Shown here one piece after another: positions 33,401 to 41,392 of a stretch of DNA of 64,000 nucleotides. The notes beneath the pieces were generated by a model. It was not told the origin of the DNA. It worked only from the letters and a program-made list of their open reading frames with translations, and made no database searches. Every line of letters begins with the position of its first letter. Position 1 is the stretch's first letter. This DNA is from JAMHWF01 sp964371405. GTDB taxonomy: Bacteria; Pseudomonadota; Gammaproteobacteria; Burkholderiales; Burkholderiaceae_C. Location: assembly GCA_964371405.1 (NCBI GenBank), contig CAYJLV010000001.1, forward strand, positions 186,001 to 250,000, in the 5' to 3' direction. A program made the translations under genes and the position numbers.

Positions 33401-33868
33401 ATGCGGACGTACCATTCCGCCATGAAAAGAAGGGCGGTCGCTGGCCCCCCGTCACTGGAGACACCCTCTCCCTTGACCATCGGACGCCTTGCCAAGGCAG
33501 CCGGAGTGGGCGTGGAGACGGTGCGCTACTACCAGTCGCGCGGACTGCTGCGCGTGCCGGCGGCGAACGGCGGTTTTCGCGTCTATCCCGTTGCGGCGAT
33601 CGACCGCATCGCATTCATCAAGCGCGCGCAAGCGCTGGGCTTCTCGCTGGACGAGGTGCGCAGCCTGCTGGACCTGGAAGACGGCCGCAACCGCCGGGCC
33701 ATCCAGTCGGTCACCCAGGCGCGGCTGGGCCAGATCGAAGACAAGCTGGCGGACCTGCATCGAATGCGCGAGGCGCTGTCCGAGTTGCTGCATCGCTGCA
33801 AGCAGACCGGGTCCATGCAGGCTTGCCCGATCATCGAGACTCTGGCCGGTGCGAGGTCACCCACCTGA
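33401..33868 (+). CDS. MerR-family metal-responsive regulator
   Basis: 155 residues. The winged-helix reads LTIGRLAKAAGVGVETVRYYQSRGLLRVP, then a linker helix and the metal loop LLHRCKQTGSMQACPIIE. The C-x8-C spacing equals that of MerR Cys117 and Cys126, but the position of Cys82 is occupied by Arg/Asn (EDGRNRRAI), so it is not a canonical mercury sensor. ATG at 33401 or 33422 may be the start. It faces copper module A and probably controls the site near 32760. CueR, PbrR or MerR-like specificity is open. Confidence 0.85.
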   Translation: MRTYHSAMKRRAVAGPPSLETPSPLTIGRLAKAAGVGVETVRYYQSRGLLRVPAANGGFRVYPVAAIDRIAFIKRAQALGFSLDEVRSLLDLEDGRNRRAIQSVTQARLGQIEDKLADLHRMREALSELLHRCKQTGSMQACPIIETLAGARSPT

Positions 33869-33899
33869 CGGAGCGTGACCCGGAAGCGCAGCCCATCCG

Positions 33900-34184
33900 T
33901 CAAAGTCGCTTGGCACGCGCCAAAGGCACGCCCGACACATTCACCACCGACAGCGCGGGCATAACCGCATCCAGTCGCTGCGTGCCCAAGCCGACCGTCG
34001 CTTGACGCATCGGAACGCCCGACAGCCGCACCTCGGCAGAGTCGGTCGGCGGCGTGTTTCCGCCAAGGCGCTTGGCGACGACCAGCGGGACGCCGGTGCC
34101 CGCACCTTCCATTCCGGCAGTTGCCGCCGACGCCGAACCGACTGCCAGGCCGGCGAGTGCCAGCAAGACTGCGATAGTCCTCAT
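33900..34184 (-). CDS. Small secreted protein of unknown function
   Basis: 94 residues with a signal peptide (VLLALAGLAVGSASAA). The mature part contains a loose internal repeat: GVPLVVAKRL near residue 32 and GVPLARAKRL at the C-terminus, with a third SGVPMRQ between. No Cys, few acidic residues. No family recognised. It ends 31 bases from the MerR gene, in convergent orientation. Confidence 0.5.
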   Translation of the reverse strand: MRTIAVLLALAGLAVGSASAATAGMEGAGTGVPLVVAKRLGGNTPPTDSAEVRLSGVPMRQATVGLGTQRLDAVMPALSVVNVSGVPLARAKRL

Positions 34185-34415
34185 GTCAATGCTCTTTCTT
34201 CAAAGTGCGCGCTTCCCGGGATTGGCAGCGACGTGTCCCCTGGCTTGCTGCAGGGGAGGCCATCACGGTACGCGGCGTTGACCGACCGGAACCTGACCGA
34301 TTGATGACGATGTCGTCAGGATCGACCGGCAGACGCTGCAGGCACTCGACATGCCCTGTTCGCGCCGCACGCGGCCGCGCTGGCGCCACGCGCGATGGCG
34401 CTAAGCTTGCCGGCC

Positions 34416-35705
34416 ATGGAACAAGCCGTCATGCCGATATCCCCTGCCGCGCAGCGGGACGCCCTGATCGACCGTTGGAAGGCCGATCCCCATGCGACGT
34501 ATCGCACCTGGTTCCTGTGGGAAGAGCGCCTGAAGAACTTCCGCTCGATCCGGCGTGGCATCGGGCAGATCGTGCGCGAGATCGAGGGTGGAAGCTTCGG
34601 CAACGTGTATCGGGGCTCGACGCTGGAGACCGTTGTGTCGTCGATCGCCGAGCAGCGGCAGATTTTCAAGGGCGCGGACCACGCATTTCTGTGGAAGCCC
34701 AAGCTGCGCATCCCGGACATCTACGAGAACGAGGGCAACCAGCGCGCCTTCGGGCGACTGCTGCACGCGTGCGACTGCTGCGACACCGCCGAGGCGGTGA
34801 TCGAAGCGATCCGCCGGCTCGACGGCCAGCAGGTCAAGGGCCTGGGGCCGGCGGTGGCCAACCTTCTCTACTTCATCCACCCGACGCTCGTCGTCCCGTT
34901 CAACACCGCGATCGTGCGAGGCTACAACGCGCTGACCGGCAGCAACGTCAAGCTGGGGCGTTGGGACCACTACTTGTCGATGCGCGAAGGAGTCATGCGC
35001 CTGAACGCCGAGCATCGCTCGCGCCTGTCCAACGACCTTGGCGCGGTCGCTGGCCTGCTGTTCGACATCGGTGCCGGCCGCTACGACGCGCCGCCGCGGG
35101 AGCACGACCCGTTGGCGGCGCGGGCTTGGCAGGACGACCTCGCGCGGGTGCGTGAGGAGACTGCGGCGCAGCACCGGCAGTGGGCGCTCGAACGCGAGAG
35201 CGACACCACGCACACCGAGATACAGGGCTGGCTGCGCGATCTCGGGCTGGGCCTGGGCTTTCAGGTGTGGATTGCGGCGAATGATCGTTCGCGCGAGTAC
35301 CTGGACGGGCGACTCGGCGATGGCTGCCTGGAACGCCTTCCCGTCGAACTCGATGGCGCCGTGGATTCGGTGCGCCTGATCGATGTGGTCTGGCTCGAGG
35401 CCGGGGGCCGGCGCGTCGCAGCCGCCTTCGAGGTCGAGCACTCGACTTCCATCTACTCGGGCATCGTACGCATGTTGGACCTGGCGCTGGGCAGCGCAGT
35501 GGCGGCGGGCACCACGATGTTCCTGGTCGCGCCCGACGATCGTCGCGACGAGGTGGCCCAGCAACTGCGGCGTCCGGCGTTTTCGCGGGTGTCCGAACTC
35601 GGCATCCGCTACCTGCCGTACGGTGAACTGCGCACGCACCGCGCAGCCATCGGCCGCTTCGGCGCGGGGCTCAGACCCCTCCTCGAAATCTCCAGGGCCT
35701 TGTGA
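34416..35705 (+). CDS. Restriction-endonuclease-like protein, PD-(D/E)XK type
   Basis: 429 residues if started at 34416 (34395 and 34431 are alternatives). The N-terminal part (about 220 residues) is helical with a CDCCD motif and a helix-hairpin-helix-like GLGPAVANLLYFIHP. A coiled linker follows. The C-terminal domain has RLIDVVWLEAGGRRVAAAFEVEHSTSIYSG, which fits the D-x(n)-E-x-E/K core of PD-(D/E)XK nucleases. I recall similar proteins annotated as type II restriction endonucleases, but no methyltransferase gene is adjacent. Its stop lies within four bases of an in-frame GTG of the AraC gene. Confidence 0.6.
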   Translation: MEQAVMPISPAAQRDALIDRWKADPHATYRTWFLWEERLKNFRSIRRGIGQIVREIEGGSFGNVYRGSTLETVVSSIAEQRQIFKGADHAFLWKPKLRIPDIYENEGNQRAFGRLLHACDCCDTAEAVIEAIRRLDGQQVKGLGPAVANLLYFIHPTLVVPFNTAIVRGYNALTGSNVKLGRWDHYLSMREGVMRLNAEHRSRLSNDLGAVAGLLFDIGAGRYDAPPREHDPLAARAWQDDLARVREETAAQHRQWALERESDTTHTEIQGWLRDLGLGLGFQVWIAANDRSREYLDGRLGDGCLERLPVELDGAVDSVRLIDVVWLEAGGRRVAAAFEVEHSTSIYSGIVRMLDLALGSAVAAGTTMFLVAPDDRRDEVAQQLRRPAFSRVSELGIRYLPYGELRTHRAAIGRFGAGLRPLLEISRAL

Positions 35706-35718
35706 GCGACGCGGACCC

Positions 35719-35747
35719 GCGACGAGCGACGAGCGACGAGCGACGAG
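35719..35747. repeat. Heptanucleotide tandem repeat (GCGACGA, four copies)
   Basis: Four perfect copies of GCGACGA run from 35719 to 35746 plus one base. They lie between the nuclease stop (35705) and the chosen GTG of the AraC gene (35765). Seven is not a multiple of three, so if translation starts at GTG 35702, changes in copy number would shift the frame. Confidence 0.8.
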
Positions 35748-35764
35748 TTTGGACTGGAGAGTAC

Positions 35765-36547
35765 GTGAACGTCGGAACAGTCCCGTTGCGCCTGTACCTG
35801 TGGCCGCATCGCTTGTTGTATGTCGGCCCCGGCCTCGATGCGCGCATGCACCGTCACCACGCCGCACAGATCTGCTGGGGACTTGGCGGCCGGCTTCGAT
35901 TGAAAGCCGGGCTGCGGGGCGAATGGGAGGAACTGAATGGGTTCTTTGTCCCGCCGGACCGACCGCATGCGTTTGACGCCTCAGGGTCGACGGTGGCGAT
36001 GCTGTACCTGGAGTCCGAATGCGTCGAGTTCGCGTCTCTTCAAACTCGTATCGACTCTTGCGATGGCAGCGCAGCGTTTGAACCGCCACCAGTCGTGGCA
36101 GAGAGCCTGAGGGCTCTGGTGGCGGACGGCGGGTCGATCGACATTGCGAACTCGACCTGCGTGTTGTGGCTCGGGCTGGACGGCAGCGATCCGGGCGCCC
36201 GTGGCCGCGACCCGCGCATCGCACAGGCCCTGGCCCTGCTCAGTGCCCAGATTGATCGGCCGGTGCGTCTGCAAACGTTGGCGGGCGCACTGAACGTCTC
36301 GCCCAGTTGGCTGAGCCACCGCTTCGCCGAGGACACAGGGGTTCCGCTGCGCCGCTATGTTGTGTGGTTGCGCCTGCGACGCGCGGTGGAGTCGGTGCTT
36401 CAGGGGGCGTCCTGGACCGAAGCTGCACACGCGGTCGGCTTCAGCGATTCGGCACACCTGTCGCGATCGTTCCGAGACACATTCGGCATCGCGCCGTCGT
36501 CGCTGTTCAGGCGCGGAGATCAGCTTTCGATCTGCTTTGCCAACTGA
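35765..36547 (+). CDS. AraC-family transcriptional regulator
   Basis: 260 residues. An N-terminal cupin-like sensing domain (RLYLWPHRLLYVGPGLDARMHRHHAAQICWGLGG through GFFVPPDRPHAFDA) precedes a C-terminal double helix-turn-helix: RLQTLAGALNVSPSWLSHRFAEDTGVPLRRYVVWLRLR and SWTEAAHAVGFSDSAHLSRSFRDTFGIAPSS. GTG at 35765 is preceded by GGAG five bases upstream. GTG at 35702 would give 281 residues and overlap the nuclease stop (GTGA), but it runs through the heptanucleotide repeat. Its 3' end overlaps the hydrolase gene by 41 bases in convergent orientation. Confidence 0.85.
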   Translation: MNVGTVPLRLYLWPHRLLYVGPGLDARMHRHHAAQICWGLGGRLRLKAGLRGEWEELNGFFVPPDRPHAFDASGSTVAMLYLESECVEFASLQTRIDSCDGSAAFEPPPVVAESLRALVADGGSIDIANSTCVLWLGLDGSDPGARGRDPRIAQALALLSAQIDRPVRLQTLAGALNVSPSWLSHRFAEDTGVPLRRYVVWLRLRRAVESVLQGASWTEAAHAVGFSDSAHLSRSFRDTFGIAPSSLFRRGDQLSICFAN

Positions 36548-37436
36548 ACTGGAGGGCCGGCGAGACGGTCGGCATGACCCGATCGGCGATGAACCGCCTG
36601 ATCGCCGTTGCCACGGCCCGTGGCTGATCCTCGGTCACGAAAGGCCCGGAGTCCTCGATGATCTCCACTGCGGCGTCAGGAAAAAGGGCCGTGAGTCGAT
36701 GCGCGTGCTCCAGCGGAAAGAAGCGTCGTCGTTCCCGCGCCCAGACCAGCAACACGGGACGCCCAAATCCAGCCAGTCTCTCGGCGACTGCCAAGGTATA
36801 CCTCGGGTGGATGTTCCGGACCAGCGCCGCGAAGTCGCGGCGCGTGCCCGCGTGTTCGCGCAGGGGAGCGGTGTAGGACTGCATGATGTCGGCAGGGATG
36901 GCCCGCTCGGTCAGCCGGCCGAAGGCGATGGGCAGCCGTTGCACCCAGCGCCAGCGCAAGCTCTGCGCCAGCACCCAGAGTCCCCACGAAGTTCGTCCGA
37001 ACAGGCGCAGGTGTCGGATCGGCAGGGGCACAAAGTTGTCGAATGCATCGCAGGGTGTCAGGACGAGTGCTGCGATTCGCGTTGGGCGTTCAGTGACAAC
37101 GTACTGTGCCACGGCACCTCCGGTGTCATTGGCGACCAGCACCACCTGGTCGAGACCCGCAGCGGCCAAGAACTCTTCGACCATCGCGGCGATGCCAGGC
37201 AGTGAGAAGTCAGTGCCTGCCCGCATGATCAGGTGGTGCGCGCCGAGCGGCCAGTCCGGCACGACGCAGCAGTGATCTCGTTTGAGATCTGCCACCACGC
37301 CGCGCCAGACATCGCCGTTGGCAATGATGCCGTGCAGGAACACGACTGTCGGACCCCGACCCGTGACCCGGTACTCGATCGGGCCCCGTGAAATGTTCAG
37401 GATGTGACGCTCTCCGAGCTCGGGCGACATGGACAT
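36507..37436 (-). CDS. Alpha/beta hydrolase-fold protein
   Basis: 309 residues. The oxyanion segment is VVFLHGIIANGDVWRG and the nucleophile elbow LVANDTGGAVAQYV, giving an Asp nucleophile as in haloalkane dehalogenase and epoxide hydrolase-like enzymes. A helical cap follows. Near the C-terminus, where GHF carries the catalytic His, the sequence is EDSGPFVTEDQP, so no catalytic His is evident; a variant with that His missing may be a distinct subfamily. Substrate unknown. It probably forms a minus-strand pair with the sulfite-oxidase-like gene, 48 bases upstream. Confidence 0.8.
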   Translation of the reverse strand: MSMSPELGERHILNISRGPIEYRVTGRGPTVVFLHGIIANGDVWRGVVADLKRDHCCVVPDWPLGAHHLIMRAGTDFSLPGIAAMVEEFLAAAGLDQVVLVANDTGGAVAQYVVTERPTRIAALVLTPCDAFDNFVPLPIRHLRLFGRTSWGLWVLAQSLRWRWVQRLPIAFGRLTERAIPADIMQSYTAPLREHAGTRRDFAALVRNIHPRYTLAVAERLAGFGRPVLLVWARERRRFFPLEHAHRLTALFPDAAVEIIEDSGPFVTEDQPRAVATAIRRFIADRVMPTVSPALQFSWQSRSKADLRA

Positions 37437-37484
37437 GTGACGGGACCTGTTGTGGGCGGGATTCAGGAGCGGGGCGAGGCCACG

Positions 37485-39047
37485 CTAGCGGCCGCGGCGC
37501 TGGCGCCACGCGATGAGACCGGACCAGGCCAATAGCCATCTGGCGCGCCCTTGCGCGAGGAGCCACCAGCCCAGCTGGCGAGGCCTTGGAGAGCATCCCG
37601 ATCTGACGTCGACCGCCACGCAGTGGTAGCCGCGTGCCCCGCCGGGATACGGGGCGGCGGGAGCTTCGCTCTGCACGCCGTCTCGACCCCAGGCTCGAAC
37701 CTCCAGCGTATGGCGGCCGGGTGTGGCTTCCCACTGAGCTTTCCAGAGCACCCAGGCGTTGGGCCCTAGCGCGGTCACCGGTGTGCAAGCCCGCCAATCC
37801 CCGCCATCGACTCGCAACTCGACCTTCAAGACACCATGCGGGGGGCTCCAGGCGACGCCTGCCACAAGCTGTTGGCCTGTCGCAAGCAGAGCCGATACGC
37901 CGGGCACGTCGATCCTGGCATTCGGCGCCATACGCGATGGCACCCGGGGCCAGCCCTTGCGCTCGGCGTAGTCGATAGCATCGCTGAACCGTGTGACCTC
38001 GATCGAAGAGAGCCACTTGATGTTCGCGTCGTACCCGTGGACGCCCGGGACAAGCATGCGAACCGGGGCGCCGTGTTCGCGGGTGAGCGGCGCGCCGTTC
38101 ATGGCGTAGACCAACAGCGGTTCGAAGCCCTCCTCGAGCAATGACAGGCGCAGCCCGGCCGAGAAGCCATCGACGGCATGCAGGCGGACGTGGTCCGCTT
38201 GCGGCGACGCGCCAGCACGGTCGAGCAGATCGGTCAACCGCACTCCCAACCATCGTACATTGCCGACAAAGGGGCCACCCACCGGGTTGTGCACGCACAT
38301 GAGCACCGAGTCCACTTCAACTGATGGCATTGCCAGCAGTTCGGCGAAAGTCAGGGACAACGGCTGCTCCACCAGGCCCCGCACGGTGAGCTGCCAGCGT
38401 CGCGTGTCCACGGACGGTGCCGGAAACGTCACGTCGGTGACGAAGAATCGGTCGACCGGGGTGAAGAGCTCCGAAAGCCCTGGGATTTGCGGGGCGGCCG
38501 ACCGGGGCAGCGGTGGCAGAGGTTTCGGAAAGATCACAGGCTCTGTGGTCCGATGCCGGCGCCGGAGCCGGCGGATCGCCAGCGCGATTGCCAAGAGCAC
38601 GAGTCCGAGAGTCAGGGAAGCGGCAGCGCTGAGCCAGATACCCAGCAATCCGCCAGCCATTGCCAGCAATCCGAGAGGCAATGCGATCGTGCGATGCAGT
38701 TCGACGCGGCGCCACAACGCATAGAGCCCGATGAACCCCTGAACAAGGATCGCTGCCAAGAGTGCGGTTGTTCCTGCGAGCGATGCCAGCGTTGGCAGGG
38801 CGATACCGAGCAAGACGAGTGTTGCGACGATCGCGGGTTTGTCGGCGCGGCGAAGCAGCGCAATGCCCACGTCTATCAGGGGCGTTGGCAGTGTGTCGAT
38901 CAACCACTTGCCAATGGCTCGCAGAGGCGAGGTGTGTGTCCCATGGAGCGCCGCGGCAAACTCGCCAGCGGCCAACTGCAAGAAGGCTGCGCCCATACCC
39001 ACAAGCCACGCGTCGGACCAAGATGGCAGCATCATTCGCCTGTGCAT
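37485..39047 (-). CDS. Sulfite oxidase-like molybdopterin oxidoreductase with membrane N-terminus
   Basis: 520 residues. The first 170 or so form about four helices (LVGMGAAFLQLAAGEF, AIVATLVLLGIALPTLASLAG, IALPLGLLAMAGGLLGIWL). The Moco domain follows: LSELFTPVDRFFVTDVTFPAP, LMCVHNPVGGPFVGNVRWLGVRLTDLLDRAG (Cys is the likely Mo ligand) and EHGAPVRMLVPGVHGYDANIKWLSSIEV. A C-terminal Mo-oxidoreductase dimerisation domain ends with another helix. The domain family oxidises sulfite or reduces S- or N-oxides. The start could be 39047 or the double ATG at 39035/39032. No cytochrome partner is adjacent. Confidence 0.85.
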   Translation of the reverse strand: MHRRMMLPSWSDAWLVGMGAAFLQLAAGEFAAALHGTHTSPLRAIGKWLIDTLPTPLIDVGIALLRRADKPAIVATLVLLGIALPTLASLAGTTALLAAILVQGFIGLYALWRRVELHRTIALPLGLLAMAGGLLGIWLSAAASLTLGLVLLAIALAIRRLRRRHRTTEPVIFPKPLPPLPRSAAPQIPGLSELFTPVDRFFVTDVTFPAPSVDTRRWQLTVRGLVEQPLSLTFAELLAMPSVEVDSVLMCVHNPVGGPFVGNVRWLGVRLTDLLDRAGASPQADHVRLHAVDGFSAGLRLSLLEEGFEPLLVYAMNGAPLTREHGAPVRMLVPGVHGYDANIKWLSSIEVTRFSDAIDYAERKGWPRVPSRMAPNARIDVPGVSALLATGQQLVAGVAWSPPHGVLKVELRVDGGDWRACTPVTALGPNAWVLWKAQWEATPGRHTLEVRAWGRDGVQSEAPAAPYPGGARGYHCVAVDVRSGCSPRPRQLGWWLLAQGRARWLLAWSGLIAWRQRRGR

Positions 39048-39208
39048 TGAAGATGTCCGTAGCGTGCATCGAGATTGCGCATTCAGGCTTGAAGAAACTG
39101 GCAGATCTGCGCGTGACCGGCGGCCAGCGGCGCGATCGCCGAGGCGCGACACCTTCGCTGGAAGAACACCTCCGAGGATCCTTGCGCGGCCACGGGCACG
39201 AGACTAGC

Positions 39209-39222
39209 TTACGAACCTGTAA
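39209..39222 (+). promoter_or_regulatory. Possible CopR/CusR-type binding site
   Basis: The inverted repeat TTAC-GAACCT-GTAA lies 107 bases upstream of the first copK, the first gene of copper module B. Spacing and arms resemble the palindrome recognised by CopR/CusR response regulators. No two-component system is encoded in this window, so the regulator would be elsewhere. The remaining intergenic DNA (39048-39328) shows no gene. Confidence 0.45.
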
Positions 39223-39328
39223 TGTGCTCGTCGGCCGTTCGTCCGTTGCGGGTCCCTAGAGTGCACGGCATGCCGAGTGGCATGACGTTGGGGGAGCGAA
39301 TCCCTCACTGCATCACGAAAGGTTCGAC

Positions 39329-39622
39329 ATGAAAGCAACTCTGTTCACCCTCGTCATCGCGTTTACGGCCGCCGGTGTCTCCGTGCCCGTCTTTGCGCGC
39401 GACGCGCTGCCCCAGGCCACGCAACAGGCCCTGGCCCTGAAGGACGGTTCGACCCTGTACGTCTTCAAGGACGGCAAGATGGCCAAGGAGGATCGCTACG
39501 GTCGTGCTGCCTACCTGAAGCAAGGCGAGGTTCTCGAACTGGCCGATGGACGCAAGGTCCCGGCAGTCGGCAACGAGGTGGCTCGATTGGACGGTCTGCT
39601 CAACGACGGGCATCGGAACTGA
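39329..39622 (+). CDS. copK: CopK-like periplasmic copper-binding protein, copy 1
   Basis: 97 residues with a signal peptide (FTLVIAFTAAGVSVPVFA). The mature part ALKDGSTLYVFKDGKMAKEDRYGRAAYLKQGEVLELADGRKVPAVGNEVARLDGLL aligns by eye with Cupriavidus CopK (LQDGSKVHVFKDGKM and GNEIFRLD). CopK binds Cu(I) through Met residues; here only KDGKM is clearly kept, and AYLKQG has lost the central Met cluster. GAAAGG seven bases upstream supports the start. It opens copper module B. A second copy is at 48794-49090. Confidence 0.82.
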   Translation: MKATLFTLVIAFTAAGVSVPVFARDALPQATQQALALKDGSTLYVFKDGKMAKEDRYGRAAYLKQGEVLELADGRKVPAVGNEVARLDGLLNDGHRN

Positions 39623-39668
39623 AGCCCGGCGCGCCAGGCCCACCACAACGCTCCTTCGAGAAGCACCC

Positions 39669-40172
39669 ATGAAGACATTTGGCAAGGCCGGCGTCGTGTC
39701 GGCACTCGTGCTCGCCGCGTCCGCAGTGATGGCAGGCCCCGGCCACGGCAGCAATCCCGTGGGCGAAGCCGGCAAGGTTGCGCAGGCCACCCGTACGGTC
39801 GAGATCGACATGACCGACAACATGCGCTTCACGCCGGCCGAGATCTCGGTCCGGCAGGGCGAGACGGTGCGCTTCGTCGTGAAGAACTCCGGCGCAGTCA
39901 AGCACGAGCTGGTGCTGGGCACGCCGGAGGAACTGAAGAAGCACTACGCGATGATGAAGAAGATGCCGGGCATGGAACACGCCGACGACAACATGGTCAG
40001 CGTGGCGCCCGGCGAGACCAGCGAGGTCGCGTGGCGATTCACCGGCTCCGGCAAGGTGGATTTCGCCTGCCTGCAGCCCGGCCACTACGACGCCGGAATG
40101 AAGGGCCTCGTCAACGTCGCGCAGAAGACGAGTGCTTCCAAGAACGATGTCCACGGCAGCCATAAGCACTGA
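39669..40172 (+). CDS. Periplasmic cupredoxin (CopI-like)
   Basis: 167 residues with a signal peptide (VVSALVLAASAVMA). A cupredoxin domain follows: TVEIDMTDNMRFTPAEISVRQGETVRFVVKNSGAVKHELVLG supplies the first His ligand, and VDFACLQPGHYDAGMKGLVNV supplies Cys, His and Met of a type 1 site. A Met-rich loop (YAMMKKMPGMEHADDNM) and a His-rich C-terminus (DVHGSHKH) are extra candidates for copper binding. It resembles CopI-type cuproproteins. It is followed, after 96 bases, by a CusF-like gene. Confidence 0.87.
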   Translation: MKTFGKAGVVSALVLAASAVMAGPGHGSNPVGEAGKVAQATRTVEIDMTDNMRFTPAEISVRQGETVRFVVKNSGAVKHELVLGTPEELKKHYAMMKKMPGMEHADDNMVSVAPGETSEVAWRFTGSGKVDFACLQPGHYDAGMKGLVNVAQKTSASKNDVHGSHKH

Positions 40173-40268
40173 GTGACGACCATCATGGCAAGGCGGTGGC
40201 GCCGGGCTCCTGTCGTTGCCCGGTGCGCTCGGCAGGCTTCTCTCTCACACCCCACGGAGCAAATACAT

Positions 40269-40634
40269 ATGAAGACCTTCAAGCCCTTCCTCGTCGCCAT
40301 GGCTCTTGCCGCCTCGGTGCCGTTTGCGATCAGCGCGCACGCCCAGGCGACGAATCACAGCAAGATGGGCGGCATGAACATGCCCGGCACGAAGATGGAC
40401 GGCTCGCTTTCCTCGATGACCGAGGGCGAAGTGCGCAAGGTCGACAGGGAAGCCAACAAGATCACCCTCAAGCACGGCGACATCAAGAACCTGGACATGC
40501 CAGGAATGACCATGGTCTTCCAGGTCAAGGAAGCCGCGCTGCTGGACAAGGTCAAGGCTGGCGACAAGGTGGTGTTCGCCGCCGAGAAGGCGGACGGCGC
40601 GATCGTGGTCATCGCCATCGAGGCGGCGAAGTAA
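40269..40634 (+). CDS. cusF: CusF-like periplasmic Cu(I)/Ag(I) chaperone
   Basis: 121 residues with a signal peptide (ALAASVPFAISAHA). After a Met/His linker (NHSKMGGMNMPGTKM), the CusF OB-fold is clear: EGEVRKVDREANKITLKHGDIKNLDMPGMTMVFQVKEAALL with the MPGMTM motif, the Met ligands and the following aromatic that cap Cu(I). His in LKHGDI matches CusF His36. GGAG lies eight bases before the ATG. A CusF domain is also fused to the CusB-type adaptor at 43347-45029. Confidence 0.93.
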   Translation: MKTFKPFLVAMALAASVPFAISAHAQATNHSKMGGMNMPGTKMDGSLSSMTEGEVRKVDREANKITLKHGDIKNLDMPGMTMVFQVKEAALLDKVKAGDKVVFAAEKADGAIVVIAIEAAK

Positions 40635-40654
40635 GCCGAGAAGATAAGACTCCC

Positions 40655-40676
40655 GCGTCTGGACTCGTCCAGACGC
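40655..40676 (+). terminator. Perfect 9-bp hairpin after cusF
   Basis: GCGTCTGGA pairs with TCCAGACGC across the loop CTCG, 20 bases after the CusF-like stop. There is no T tract, so it may be a transcript-stabilising or attenuating hairpin rather than a strong terminator. Confidence 0.55.
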
Positions 40677-40804
40677 CAAACCCTGCAGTCCCTGGCCAGC
40701 CTGGGCGTGCTGGCGGCCCTTTCGTGCGCCTGGACACGGGTCCGGGCCGGCGAACTGCGCGACACACCAGAGTCGCGCTCCTAAGAACGCCGCAAGGAGC
40801 ATCC

Positions 40805-41368
40805 ATGAACACCGATATGAGTCGCGCAGCGCTCGCGCTGAAGAACCCGATTCTTGCGGCAACGATCGCCGGCCTCGGGCTGTTCCCGGTACAGGGTCAG
40901 GCCAAGGACTCGCCTCTGGCGACGTATCGCTGCGTGGTTTCGGGGCAAGCAGATCAATGCCATACGTCCGAGTCGATGTCCGATGTTCGGATCGAGAAGC
41001 AACTCGTGCTCGGGCCCTATGCGCGCTACCTCGTCTACCGTGGCGAGAGCACGCGCGCCGCGGCTGCCAGAGCCCAAGCCCTTGGCGAGCAAATCGTTGA
41101 GCGAACGGTGAGGATCACGAAGAGTGAACTCGGTGCCTTCCAGCGATACCAGCGTGCCATCGGGGGGAGAGCCGAGTCGGACTACATCCTCCAGACGGTT
41201 TCTGAGGTGGCCATCGACGCCGGCGCCATCGGTTCTGACAGACCGCCGATTCGTCCAGTACTCGTGACGTCGGAGTCAATGAACGCACGGATCTCGGATG
41301 CCCGGGCCAGCCCGGCCTGCGCCTTGACGATCCTCAACCCGACGCCCTGTCGCAAGATGCATACTTGA
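40805..41368 (+). CDS. Secreted protein of unknown function
   Basis: 187 residues with an N-terminal hydrophobic segment (NPILAATIAGLGLFPVQGQA). The mature protein has a Cys pair near its start (YRCVVSGQADQC) and another at the end (SPACALTILNPTPCRK), and a helical centre rich in Arg and Ala. No family recognised. AAGGAG is seven bases upstream. It sits between CusF and another secreted Cys-pair protein in copper module B. Confidence 0.6.
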   Translation: MNTDMSRAALALKNPILAATIAGLGLFPVQGQAKDSPLATYRCVVSGQADQCHTSESMSDVRIEKQLVLGPYARYLVYRGESTRAAAARAQALGEQIVERTVRITKSELGAFQRYQRAIGGRAESDYILQTVSEVAIDAGAIGSDRPPIRPVLVTSESMNARISDARASPACALTILNPTPCRKMHT

Positions 41369-41392
41369 TCAAACTTCTGGACTCGACCGCTC

